The position numbers and the translations under genes are program-made. A DNA stretch of 14,314 nucleotides, taken from assembly GCA_910577795.1 (NCBI GenBank), contig CAJTNW010000002.1, positions 1-14,314 of the forward strand, given 5' to 3'. Below the pieces are notes generated by a model. The model saw only the letters and a program-made list of their open reading frames with translations. It was not told where the DNA came from and ran no database searches. The first letter of the stretch is position 1. Every line of letters starts with the position of its first letter. Origin of the DNA: an uncultured Christensenella sp. (GTDB lineage Bacteria; Bacillota; Clostridia; Christensenellales; UBA3700). Below, in pieces: positions 1-6,880 of the stretch.

Positions 1-10
1 CAGGCAAACA

Positions 11-44
11 AAAAAGCAAAAGCCTAAAATTGCTTTTGCTTTTT
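11..44. terminator. Bidirectional rho-independent terminator
   Basis: A perfect 13-bp inverted repeat (11-23 pairing with 32-44) surrounds an 8-nt loop. The arms are A-rich outside and GC-containing inside, so each strand gives a hairpin followed by a U-rich run. It sits 10 bases beyond the stop codon of the minus-strand ASCH gene and probably ends the ung-ASCH transcript. It could equally serve a gene to the left of the window. Confidence 0.8.
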
Positions 45-54
45 ATACTAAAAA

Positions 55-381
55 CTAATCTACTACTTTTATTTTTATTGCTACTACACCATAATTTTCA
101 ATATCACTTTTACTATAATATTTTAGCATATCTTTATAACTTGCATTTTGATAATCCAAATACCCTAAATCGGTTTTATCATAAAAGTTATACAACTCTT
201 CAAAATTACTAAAATTTTTCAATTCTTGCACTTTTGCCTTTAATTTTTCCTCAGATTCAATGTTTACAAACTCAATAAAATCATTCAACTTTAAAAGTGT
301 GCGTTTTTCATCAAACAACCTCATTTCTACAACCTTTTTACCGCTTTTTATAGCACAAAAAGGCTCGTCCTTCAATTTCAT
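55..381 (-). CDS. ASCH domain-containing protein
   Basis: A 108-residue protein that fits a single ASCH domain, a PUA-like beta-barrel fold linked to RNA binding. The opening MKLKDEPFCAIKSGKKVVEM followed by R-L-F-D-E-K-R matches the family pattern in which a substrate-facing Glu/Arg pair precedes an Asp-Lys-Arg turn. The end (GVVAIKIKVVD) forms the usual last strand. Known ASCH proteins bind RNA or act as small nucleoside-modifying enzymes; the exact role here is not visible. The gene lies 32 bases downstream of ung on the same strand and probably shares its transcript. No strong Shine-Dalgarno site lies next to the ATG (an AAGG is too far upstream), so expression may be low or coupled. The stop is TAG and a terminator follows at once. 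Confidence 0.75.
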   Translation of the reverse strand: MKLKDEPFCAIKSGKKVVEMRLFDEKRTLLKLNDFIEFVNIESEEKLKAKVQELKNFSNFEELYNFYDKTDLGYLDYQNASYKDMLKYYSKSDIENYGVVAIKIKVVD

Positions 382-413
382 ATAATGTATAATATATTAC
401 CTTAAAATATGTA

Positions 414-1085
414 TTAATTATTTAAATCCCAGTCAATAGGCTTTTTGCCTTTAGATACTAAATATTCATTAGTTTTTGAAAAATGTTTACAACCAAAAAA
501 TCCATTAAATGCAGAAAGTGGTGATGGATGCACTGTTTGCAAAATTAAGTGTTTTTTACTATCAATTAAAGGCACTTTACTTCTTGCGTTGCCACCCCAT
601 AAAATAAACACAGTATTTTCTGTATTATCTGATATTAGTTTTATAACATTATCTGTAAACCATGCCCAACCGCATTTTGAATGAGAATTCGCAAGATGCT
701 CTCTAACTGTAAGTGTTGTGTTAAGCAATAATACACCCTCTTTTGCCCATTTAATCAAATTACCGTTATTAGGTTCTTTTATCCCCAAATCATTTTCAAT
801 TTCCTTATAAATATTTTGAAGTGATGGCGGAAGTTTTACTCCATCTTTAACCGAAAAGCACAACCCATGTGCTTGACCGGGTTCATGATATGGGTCTTGA
901 CCTAAAATAACTGCTTTCAAATTACTAACAGGTGTGTAACGAAAACAATTATAAATATCGTACATATTAGGATATACCACATTATGAGTATATTCGTATT
1001 TAATAAACTCTCTTATCTTTAAATATTTTTCGTCGGCAAATAAACTTCCTAAAAGTTCATCCCAACCGCCACCAAGTGGTTTCAT
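414..1085 (-). CDS. ung: Uracil-DNA glycosylase, family 1
   Basis: Removes uracil from DNA after cytosine deamination or dUTP misincorporation, starting base-excision repair. The 223-residue length is the family norm. The water-activating motif GQDPYH lies at residues 62-67 with catalytic Asp64. The leucine-intercalation loop HPSPLSA begins at His186. The segment GQAHGLCFSV and the N-terminal W-D-E-L are also typical. The start ATG has a GGGAG Shine-Dalgarno site about 7 bases upstream, and a near-consensus promoter lies further up (1129-1157). It is the first gene of a short minus-strand unit with the ASCH gene. All recognised catalytic motifs are intact. Confidence 0.97.
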   Translation of the reverse strand: MKPLGGGWDELLGSLFADEKYLKIREFIKYEYTHNVVYPNMYDIYNCFRYTPVSNLKAVILGQDPYHEPGQAHGLCFSVKDGVKLPPSLQNIYKEIENDLGIKEPNNGNLIKWAKEGVLLLNTTLTVREHLANSHSKCGWAWFTDNVIKLISDNTENTVFILWGGNARSKVPLIDSKKHLILQTVHPSPLSAFNGFFGCKHFSKTNEYLVSKGKKPIDWDLNN

Positions 1086-1128
1086 AAACGACTCCCTTCT
1101 TTTTCTTTAGTATTTTTTATTAATTGCT

Positions 1129-1157
1129 ATTTTATCAATTATTTAATTTCTTGTCAA
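1129..1157 (-). promoter_or_regulatory. Probable sigma-A promoter of ung
   Basis: On the minus strand TTGACA (1152-1157) is followed after 17 bases by TAAAAT (1129-1134). This is a consensus -35 box and a 5/6 match -10 box at ideal spacing, about 45 bases upstream of the ung start codon. It separates ung from the upstream membrane-protein gene. Confidence 0.75.
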
Positions 1158-1180
1158 ATTGTACATATAAACTTGCAAAC

Positions 1181-2023
1181 TTAAATACACGTTTGTATAT
1201 TATTTACACTAACATTTTGTATTTTTAGTTGCATCATTAATACCACAAGCGCAGATATACTTATGATAGTAAAACTAATGTATAGATAAACACAGCCAAC
1301 AATATCTATCTCTGCTACTAATGATGTCAAAACAATAAAACAAATAACACATATCCACAAAAAAACTTGAAAAATTATTTGAGATATAATCAAAGCCAAT
1401 TTTTTATTTTTAATGTGTTTTGTAAGGAACAAATTCATACTAATCCAAATTGCTATAAGCAATATTAGTACTAACCCATTTAATAATATGTACATAATAT
1501 CAAAAGACAGCATAACCAAACTATAAAGCAATACCCAAACAATTAAAGTAGGAATTATAGCCAAAAATACCTTGTTTAGTTTTTTTACTTTTTCGCTTTC
1601 AATATTTATTGCATTTTTAAATATATTTATATCTGTTACTGATTTAATCAAATCATATATCATAATAACCATTGCAACAAAACTGATAAAAATATAACAA
1701 TCAAACAAATATTCCGCAAATTCAAAATACAATGCTTGCCTTATGATTTCGGTAATTATATAAATAAATATATGGGCAGCCAGTAACAACTGAAAAATAA
1801 TATTTGCCAAAATAATAGCAACTGCTTTATTTTTTAATACTTTTTTAAGCACAATATTTGCAAATATCCACACCGCCACAAGCACAATTTGTCCAACAAA
1901 ACTATACCAGTTTTGACTATCTCTTTTAGTGCATAATGTAACTATACTATATATTAAGGTTATCAAAAACAATATAGGTATAATTATCAAATGGATATTT
2001 TGCAATTTTTTACTCATAAACAT
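1181..2023 (-). CDS. Hypothetical membrane protein, 8 helices from an internal duplication
   Basis: A 280-residue, very hydrophobic protein I cannot assign to a named family. About eight membrane helices are visible, roughly at 11-31, 41-62, 68-91, 103-126, 151-172, 178-199, 206-229 and 238-264. The halves repeat each other: Trp52/Asn56 match Trp193/Asn197, Lys64-Asn65-Lys66 matches Lys205-Asn206-Lys207, and Ile-Ile-Phe-Gln at 75-78 matches 216-219, all at a constant offset of 141. A charged linker (about 127-150) joins the 4-helix units. The first ATG is preferred because GGAG lies 8 bases before it; a second ATG two codons on is too far from that site. It lies downstream of the ABC transporter on the same strand, so a link to that transporter is possible but unproven. 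Confidence 0.7.
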   Translation of the reverse strand: MFMSKKLQNIHLIIIPILFLITLIYSIVTLCTKRDSQNWYSFVGQIVLVAVWIFANIVLKKVLKNKAVAIILANIIFQLLLAAHIFIYIITEIIRQALYFEFAEYLFDCYIFISFVAMVIMIYDLIKSVTDINIFKNAINIESEKVKKLNKVFLAIIPTLIVWVLLYSLVMLSFDIMYILLNGLVLILLIAIWISMNLFLTKHIKNKKLALIISQIIFQVFLWICVICFIVLTSLVAEIDIVGCVYLYISFTIISISALVVLMMQLKIQNVSVNNIQTCI

Positions 2024-2120
2024 CAGTGAATCTCCAAATAAATCTTATAAATATTTACTACAATACAATTAACAATATTAACGATATGTTTTATTTTAAG
2101 TATATTATTCTTTCAATTAT

Positions 2121-2240
2121 TTATTTAATCAAAGAAACTGGGGATTTTTTAGAATTAATTGCTATAGGCAATATTGCACCTAATAATCCTATTGCAAGAC
2201 CTAATCCTAGTACACTAAATATTTGTAACACCAAAATTTG
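2121..2240 (-). pseudogene. Out-of-frame C-terminal tail of the ABC permease
   Basis: Just past the in-frame TAG of the ABC gene (2215-2217), another minus-strand frame encodes a last FtsX-type helix, reading VLGLGLAIGLLGAILPIAIN and then SKKSPVSLIK before TAA at 2121. Helix, proline-containing exit and the K-S-P-V pattern are what MacB/FtsX permeases have at their C-terminus. The frame is open only downstream of a TGA at 2241-2243, so the shift must lie within 2217-2240, most plausibly in the A3/T4 run at 2233-2239. Removing one base there restores a continuous protein of 834 residues. This may be a real mutation or a base-calling or assembly error. Confidence 0.8.
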
Positions 2241-4626
2241 TCATTGTAAAATGAATTATACCCTCCACTGACAATACACTTTGTAACCATAACCAATTTG
2301 AAAATCCAAGACCTGCAAGTAAACCAATAAAAATAGCAATACCACAAACTACTAAACTTTCTATAGCATATATCAAAATTATGCTTAAGTTGCTCATACC
2401 TTGTGCACGTAGCACTCCTATTTTGTGCTTACTATCATGAATAACCGCCCAAATGTAACTTAATATTGCAATAACACACAATATAGCCGAACCTAATGCT
2501 ATATACATAAATATTGGACCTGAAGTATTCAAATTGTGTTCATATAGATGATTATAATAACTAAATTCTCGTAATATTGTAAAATTATAAAATGCTATTT
2601 GATTTATATCGCTAAACAAAAATTTCATTTTAGCACCATTTAAATCTATTTTATCAAAATTTAACAACAAACCAATACACCCACTCTCAACTGGCTTTTC
2701 ATTATTATATAACTCATCACTAACTACAAATGGTGCGTTATATATTTCATTATATTTATATTGTGAAAATTGATTTTTTAGGTCATCATTCCAACTTAGC
2801 CATTCACTTGTGCTAACATCGTAATATCCAACTATTGTTGCATTAAAAGGTAATCCATTATCATCTCTTAATGTTATATTTCTTACTTGTCCAGTAATCA
2901 CCGCATCTATTGCTTCATTATCAGATATATCTTTAGTAAGTCGTTGTTCAATTCCGCTCAATAAAATTTTTGCAAACTCAACACTAATAACAACCTCGTT
3001 ATTTTGCAATTTTGTTTTACCACTATATTGTGGTAAAAATACTAATTCATCTGCAAATTTTTGTACAGTACTTAAATTATAAAAATATCCTGCACTTTTT
3101 CTGCTGTACAACTCTTCGCCAACTCCATCCTTAAAAACCCATTCTTTAAAAGTGAAATTAATATAATTATCTCCGCATCTGTTTGGTAAAATTTCAGTCA
3201 CAAAATCAGGGTGCACAAAGTAATTAATGTTGTGTATAGCACCTTCTATATTACTTATCAACTCATCAATTTCTTCATCAGTACTTTCTTGAATCCTTTT
3301 TGTTTCTGGTCCGATTAAATTTTCATCATATTTTGTTTCTTTTATTTTTTGATAATAATTTTTTAATCTTTGCCTACCATTCGTCATTTGCAAATCCAAA
3401 ACTGCAATTTCTTTACATTCTCTATATCTAGCAATAGTTGCAATTGACACTGACGAATTATATTGTTCTATTCTAACTACTTCGTCATATTTTTGTGGAA
3501 TAATAGCATCTCTATCAGGCACCTTATCAAACAAAATAAATGGAAAATACTCAACATTTTCCTCAGTTAATACAGCATAAACATTATCCCCATCAGTATA
3601 AATTGGCATAACTGCGCCATCAAACAAATTAATTGCTTCAGCAACCTTGCCACTATCTATAATGTTTAATTCTTGTTTATCTTCATCCCCGCCATAACCT
3701 GGTAAATTACCAAATATTTGATAACCAGGTTTGTATTCATCAACAACCGATGCATATTTTTTATAGCAATCATAACGTGTAAAACTTAAAGAAAAACCAA
3801 AAACTCCAAGGCAACACGCACACAAAACTACTGAGGCAATTAGCCTAATTTTACGTCGCCACATGTTACGTAAAGCAAATTTAAATACCTGCTTAAAACT
3901 AATTTTTTTAATTTTAGTATCGATTTTTGAAGAATTATTTTCAATAACAGCATTACAATTATTAGTGTTATCTTCAACAATTGCCCCATCTTTCATGCGT
4001 ATAATTCTGTCACCATATTGTTCCGCATTTTCTTTGTCGTGCGTTACAACAATAATCAATTTTTCTTTTGATATTTCTTTTAACAAATTAAAAATATCTT
4101 CACTAGTCGCACTATCCAAATTACCAGTTGGCTCATCAGCCAAAATATATGAGGTGTTTTTTATAATTGCTCTTGCTATTGCAACCCTTTGTTGTTGCCC
4201 ACCAGATAACTCTTTTATTTTGCGTTTTTCATAACCCGATAATCCGACTTTTTCTAATACACCAGATATTTTATTTTGTTCGTCAACTTCGCCCTGCAAA
4301 TCCAAAACCAATTCAATATTTTCATACACATTATACTCTTCAACTAAATTATAGTCTTGAAAAATAAATCCAACATTGTAATTTCTAAAATAATCAAGTT
4401 CACTTGAATTCAATTGTGATACATTGTTATTATCCACAACAAATTCACCACTTGTTGGGCGGTCTAAACAACCCATTATATTAAGTAAAGTAGATTTCCC
4501 ACAGCCACTTTTACCCAATATAAATACAAGTCCAGTTTCACTAAAAGATAAATTAACATCTACTAGCGCCTTAACCTCACTTGTCTTTGTCTGATATACC
4601 TTGTTAATACTTTTTAATTCTATCAT
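2215..4626 (-). CDS. MacB/FtsX-type ABC transporter, fused ATPase and permease, C-terminus frameshifted
   Basis: An 803-residue ORF with an N-terminal ATPase: Walker A GKSGCGKST at 38-46, Q-loop Gln90, signature LSGGQ at 140-144, Walker B ending D164-E165 and switch His196. These are features of the LolD/MacB subfamily (LNIMGCLDRPTSG, ADEPTGNLDS). A linker leads to a first helix near 260-280, a large extracytoplasmic region of about 430 residues, then two helices near 720-740 and 765-790. MacB-type permeases have four helices; the fourth is present but in another frame (see 2121-2240). Relatives export peptides or act as mechanical transducers in peptide-antibiotic resistance; the substrate here is unknown. 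The start ATG follows AAAGGAAAA. It is divergent from abiH, and the duplicated membrane protein follows it. Confidence 0.85.
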   Translation of the reverse strand: MIELKSINKVYQTKTSEVKALVDVNLSFSETGLVFILGKSGCGKSTLLNIMGCLDRPTSGEFVVDNNNVSQLNSSELDYFRNYNVGFIFQDYNLVEEYNVYENIELVLDLQGEVDEQNKISGVLEKVGLSGYEKRKIKELSGGQQQRVAIARAIIKNTSYILADEPTGNLDSATSEDIFNLLKEISKEKLIIVVTHDKENAEQYGDRIIRMKDGAIVEDNTNNCNAVIENNSSKIDTKIKKISFKQVFKFALRNMWRRKIRLIASVVLCACCLGVFGFSLSFTRYDCYKKYASVVDEYKPGYQIFGNLPGYGGDEDKQELNIIDSGKVAEAINLFDGAVMPIYTDGDNVYAVLTEENVEYFPFILFDKVPDRDAIIPQKYDEVVRIEQYNSSVSIATIARYRECKEIAVLDLQMTNGRQRLKNYYQKIKETKYDENLIGPETKRIQESTDEEIDELISNIEGAIHNINYFVHPDFVTEILPNRCGDNYINFTFKEWVFKDGVGEELYSRKSAGYFYNLSTVQKFADELVFLPQYSGKTKLQNNEVVISVEFAKILLSGIEQRLTKDISDNEAIDAVITGQVRNITLRDDNGLPFNATIVGYYDVSTSEWLSWNDDLKNQFSQYKYNEIYNAPFVVSDELYNNEKPVESGCIGLLLNFDKIDLNGAKMKFLFSDINQIAFYNFTILREFSYYNHLYEHNLNTSGPIFMYIALGSAILCVIAILSYIWAVIHDSKHKIGVLRAQGMSNLSIILIYAIESLVVCGIAIFIGLLAGLGFSNWLWLQSVLSVEGIIHFTMTNFGVTNI

Positions 4627-4665
4627 CTTTTCCTTTTAAATCCCCAACAATTTATCTTATAAAAT

Positions 4666-4674
4666 ATTATATCA
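4666..4674 (-). promoter_or_regulatory. Probable extended -10 promoter of the ABC transporter
   Basis: On the minus strand TGATATAAT places a consensus TATAAT (4666-4671) behind the TG of an extended -10 element, 40 bases upstream of the ABC start codon. No good -35 box is seen at 16-18 bases, which is usual for extended -10 promoters. Confidence 0.5.
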
Positions 4675-4822
4675 CATTTAAAACATAAAGTCTATATAAA
4701 TCTAATAATTATAATAATCAAATATCATTCTTAAAATAACTCAAAACATTCACCACTACCCTAAATAATTTTAATAAACTTTACCAATAATAATTTATAC
4801 GAAAAACAAAATTTATCCATAA

Positions 4823-4852
4823 TTGACAAAATACAACATTTTATGATATATT
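4823..4852 (+). promoter_or_regulatory. Probable sigma-A promoter of abiH
   Basis: TTGACA (4823-4828), an 18-base spacer and TATATT (4847-4852) form a near-consensus promoter. The predicted transcript starts about 25 bases before the abiH start codon, leaving room for its AGGAG ribosome site (4874-4878). Confidence 0.65.
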
Positions 4853-4884
4853 TAAAATACAAAATTAACAACTAGGAGTGTAAT

Positions 4885-6165
4885 ATGTCTATTACAAAAC
4901 AACTATTAATATTAGGAAATGGATTTGACTTACATTGTGGCCTAAAATCTAGTTATAAAGATTTTTTTGAAAGTGAAATTGTAACTGATTCTAATAACTA
5001 TTGGGAAATAACAATAAGAAATAATTTTTCAAAATTTTGGGAAGGTTTACTATTTCAATATTATCGCCAATTTGGCAATAAAGATTATGAATAGTGTGAT
5101 ATAGAAAAAATAATTATGGAAACACTTTGGAAAATTTGTTTTGGCTACAATAATAAAAAATCTTCAAACATTAATGAAGGTATATGGTATACTGCATTAC
5201 ATGCAATAAAGAATAGGCAAGTTACACTTGAAGAAACAAAAGATAAAATATATGATTATTTATTAAACTCTTGCGATAATATCTTTTATAATTATTATTC
5301 AAAAATTAATAGAAATTATGACAATGCAAATTTTCTTTTATTGTTAAAGAAGTTATTAAACGAATTAAATAATTTTGAAAATCGTTTTTGTAAATATATT
5401 AAAAATCAAATTATTAATCCTTATAACGAACAAGAAATAAATTCTAACTATGTTTTTAGAGCAATAAATTTATTAGCAAAATTAACATATAATAATTACC
5501 AATCATACTGCAATAAAAAAGCAGATATTTTTGTTGACATAATGAAAATAATGTCTAAAGAAGAAGCATCAGCATTAGCAAACAAATACATATATGAAGA
5601 AAATAATTCCTTAACAAAAGAATTTGCAAGTTTAAAAAATACAAACATTTTAAGTTTTAATTATACCAATTTCTTTGACACACTGAAAATAACAAATCCG
5701 TGTAAATACAACAATGTACATGGCAAACTTTGTAAAAATGAATGTAAAAACTGCAAATGTTCTAACATTATTTTTGGTATAGATGATACTGCCATTAAAT
5801 CACAAAATGAAATTCCAGAATTAAGACTTTTTAGTAAAACATATAGAAAAATGCAAAACATATCTGCACCTACAGAAATATTACCTACTATAGACAATAA
5901 CCAAAGATTAGAAATTAAATTTTATGGACATTCACTAAGTAGTGCTGATTATTCATACTTTCAAAGTATTTTTGATTATTATAATATTTACGATAATAAC
6001 TTAGTAAGTTTAATTTTTTATTACTCAAAAGGATATGAACAATTTGATGCAATATATGATTTAATTAATAATTATGGCAATACTCTAGCAAACAAAGACC
6101 AAGGCAAAAATTTAATGCACAAATTATTGCTAGAAAACAGATTAAAAATAGTAGAGATAGAATAA
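4885..6165 (+). pseudogene. abiH: AbiH-family abortive infection protein, interrupted by an in-frame TAG
   Basis: The sequence reads in one frame for 426 sense codons apart from TAG at codon 70 (5092-5094). The family pattern is clear on both sides: N-terminal LLILGNGFDLHCGLKSSYKD (residues 7-26), then, after the stop, ILSFNYTNFFDTLK, NNVHGKL, NIIFGIDD and the C-terminal YGHSLSSADYSYFQSIFDYY. AbiH proteins are phage-defence factors first described in Lactococcus; their mechanism is poorly known. A Cys cluster (LCKNECKNCKC) follows the HGKL motif. The residue lost at codon 70 precedes C-D-I-E; a Trp codon mutated TGG to TAG is plausible. Promoter and AGGAG site are intact, so a 69-residue fragment is expected. 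The later ORF from the ATG at 5116 has no ribosome site. Probably inactivated or relying on suppression, unless the stop is a sequencing error. Confidence 0.85.
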
Positions 6166-6231
6166 TATTAAAGTGCTTAACAATTATTTTAAAAATATAC
6201 ATAGAAAATGTAAATATAGTTATTCATAAAA

Positions 6232-6271
6232 AATAAAATGAACCATATTGATTAATATGGTTCATTTTATT
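6232..6271. terminator. Strong bidirectional terminator between abiH and the tRNA operon
   Basis: A perfect 18-bp inverted repeat (6232-6249 with 6254-6271) with a 4-nt loop has A-rich and T-rich outer ends on both strands. It lies between two convergent units, abiH on the plus strand and the tRNA operon on the minus strand, and should end both. Confidence 0.85.
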
Positions 6272-6276
6272 CCATT

Positions 6277-6364
6277 TGGTGCCGGAGACCGGACTTGAAC
6301 CGGTACGGTCTTGTGGACCGAGGGATTTTAAGTCCTTTGCGTCTGCCTATTCCGCCACTTCGGC
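6277..6364 (-). tRNA. tRNA-Leu(TAA)
   Basis: An 88-nt class II tRNA with encoded CCA (6277-6279) and a long variable arm (GGTC/GACC stem). The anticodon loop CTTAAAA gives anticodon TAA, reading UUA. T-arm ACCGG-TTCAAGT-CCGGT is perfect. Two A-C oppositions are seen: A5-C68 in the acceptor stem and A28-C42 in the anticodon stem. It is the last gene of the tRNA operon. UUA is a heavily used codon at this base composition, so the gene is likely important. Confidence 0.95.
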
Positions 6365-6368
6365 ATTT

Positions 6369-6442
<74 letters not shown>

Positions 6443-6452
6443 ATAAAAAAAT

Positions 6453-6527
<75 letters not shown>

Positions 6528-6531
6528 ATAT

Positions 6532-6607
6532 TGGTGGAAACTATAGGGCTCGAACCTATGACCCTCTGCTTGTAAGGCAGATGCTCTCCCAACTGAGCTA
6601 AGCTTCC
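6532..6607 (-). tRNA. tRNA-Val(TAC)
   Basis: A 76-nt cloverleaf with encoded CCA (6532-6534), acceptor GGAAGCT pairing with AGTTTCC through one G-T pair, D-arm TAGCTCAGTTGGGAGAGCA and anticodon loop CTTACAA giving TAC. It is the promoter-proximal gene of the four-tRNA operon; the -10 box lies 12 bases upstream of its first base. Confidence 0.95.
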
Positions 6608-6618
6608 ACAGTGTTTGT

Positions 6619-6647
6619 ATTATAACAAATGATTTAAAAAAAAGCAA
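6619..6647 (-). promoter_or_regulatory. Promoter of the Val-Gly-Cys-Leu tRNA operon
   Basis: On the minus strand TTGCTT (6642-6647), 17 bases and a consensus TATAAT (6619-6624) preceded by TG as an extended -10. The start point would fall a few bases before tRNA-Val, as is normal for tRNA operons. Confidence 0.8.
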
Positions 6648-6839
6648 GAGTTTTTACAAACTTTTTTTATTTTTTTTAATTTTGCTATAATTTTATCAAA
6701 ATCAGCAGATAAATCAATACTCAGCAAGGTAAACTATTATTATATCTAATATGCTTACAAATTAATTATATGCTAAAATTTTGAATAATGACACTGAAAT
6801 TTAATAACTTTTTATAATATACTGAAATAATATTGGAAT

Positions 6840-6862
6840 AAGCGAGGGACTTAAAATCCCTC
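6840..6862 (+). repeat. Partial copy of the tRNA-Leu(TAA) anticodon arm, forming a hairpin
   Basis: Bases 6847-6862 (GGACTTAAAATCCCTC) are identical to the anticodon arm of tRNA-Leu(TAA), whose gene holds the reverse complement at 6320-6335. Extending 7 bases leftward gives 20 of 23 matches. The copy sits on the opposite strand to the tRNA. It folds as GAGGGA/TCCCTC around the same 7-base loop CTTAAAA, with the tRNA's A28-C42 mismatch repaired. On the minus strand the hairpin follows the dehydrogenase stop codon by 18 bases, but its tail is not a clean T run, so it is at best a weak terminator for that gene. Otherwise the 6608-6880 interval holds only the tRNA promoter and AT-rich sequence. 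Confidence 0.5.
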
Positions 6863-6880
6863 ACAAATCCATTTTTATAC

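Noticed and set aside
2024..2120. Separate promoter or small gene between the ABC tail and the membrane protein
   Set aside because: Only AT-rich sequence with no -35/-10 pair at good spacing and no ORF with a ribosome site.
2215..2241. Programmed -1 ribosomal frameshift at A-AAU-UUU in the ABC gene
   Set aside because: The -1 frame runs into a TAG within about ten codons and does not contain the missing helix; a +1 shift is needed, and no typical +1 signal is seen.
5092..5094. TAG recoded as a sense codon in this genome
   Set aside because: TAG is the natural stop of the ASCH gene, where read-through would add only three residues before another stop. TAG codons appear otherwise only in the two damaged genes, and no CTA-anticodon tRNA is in the window.
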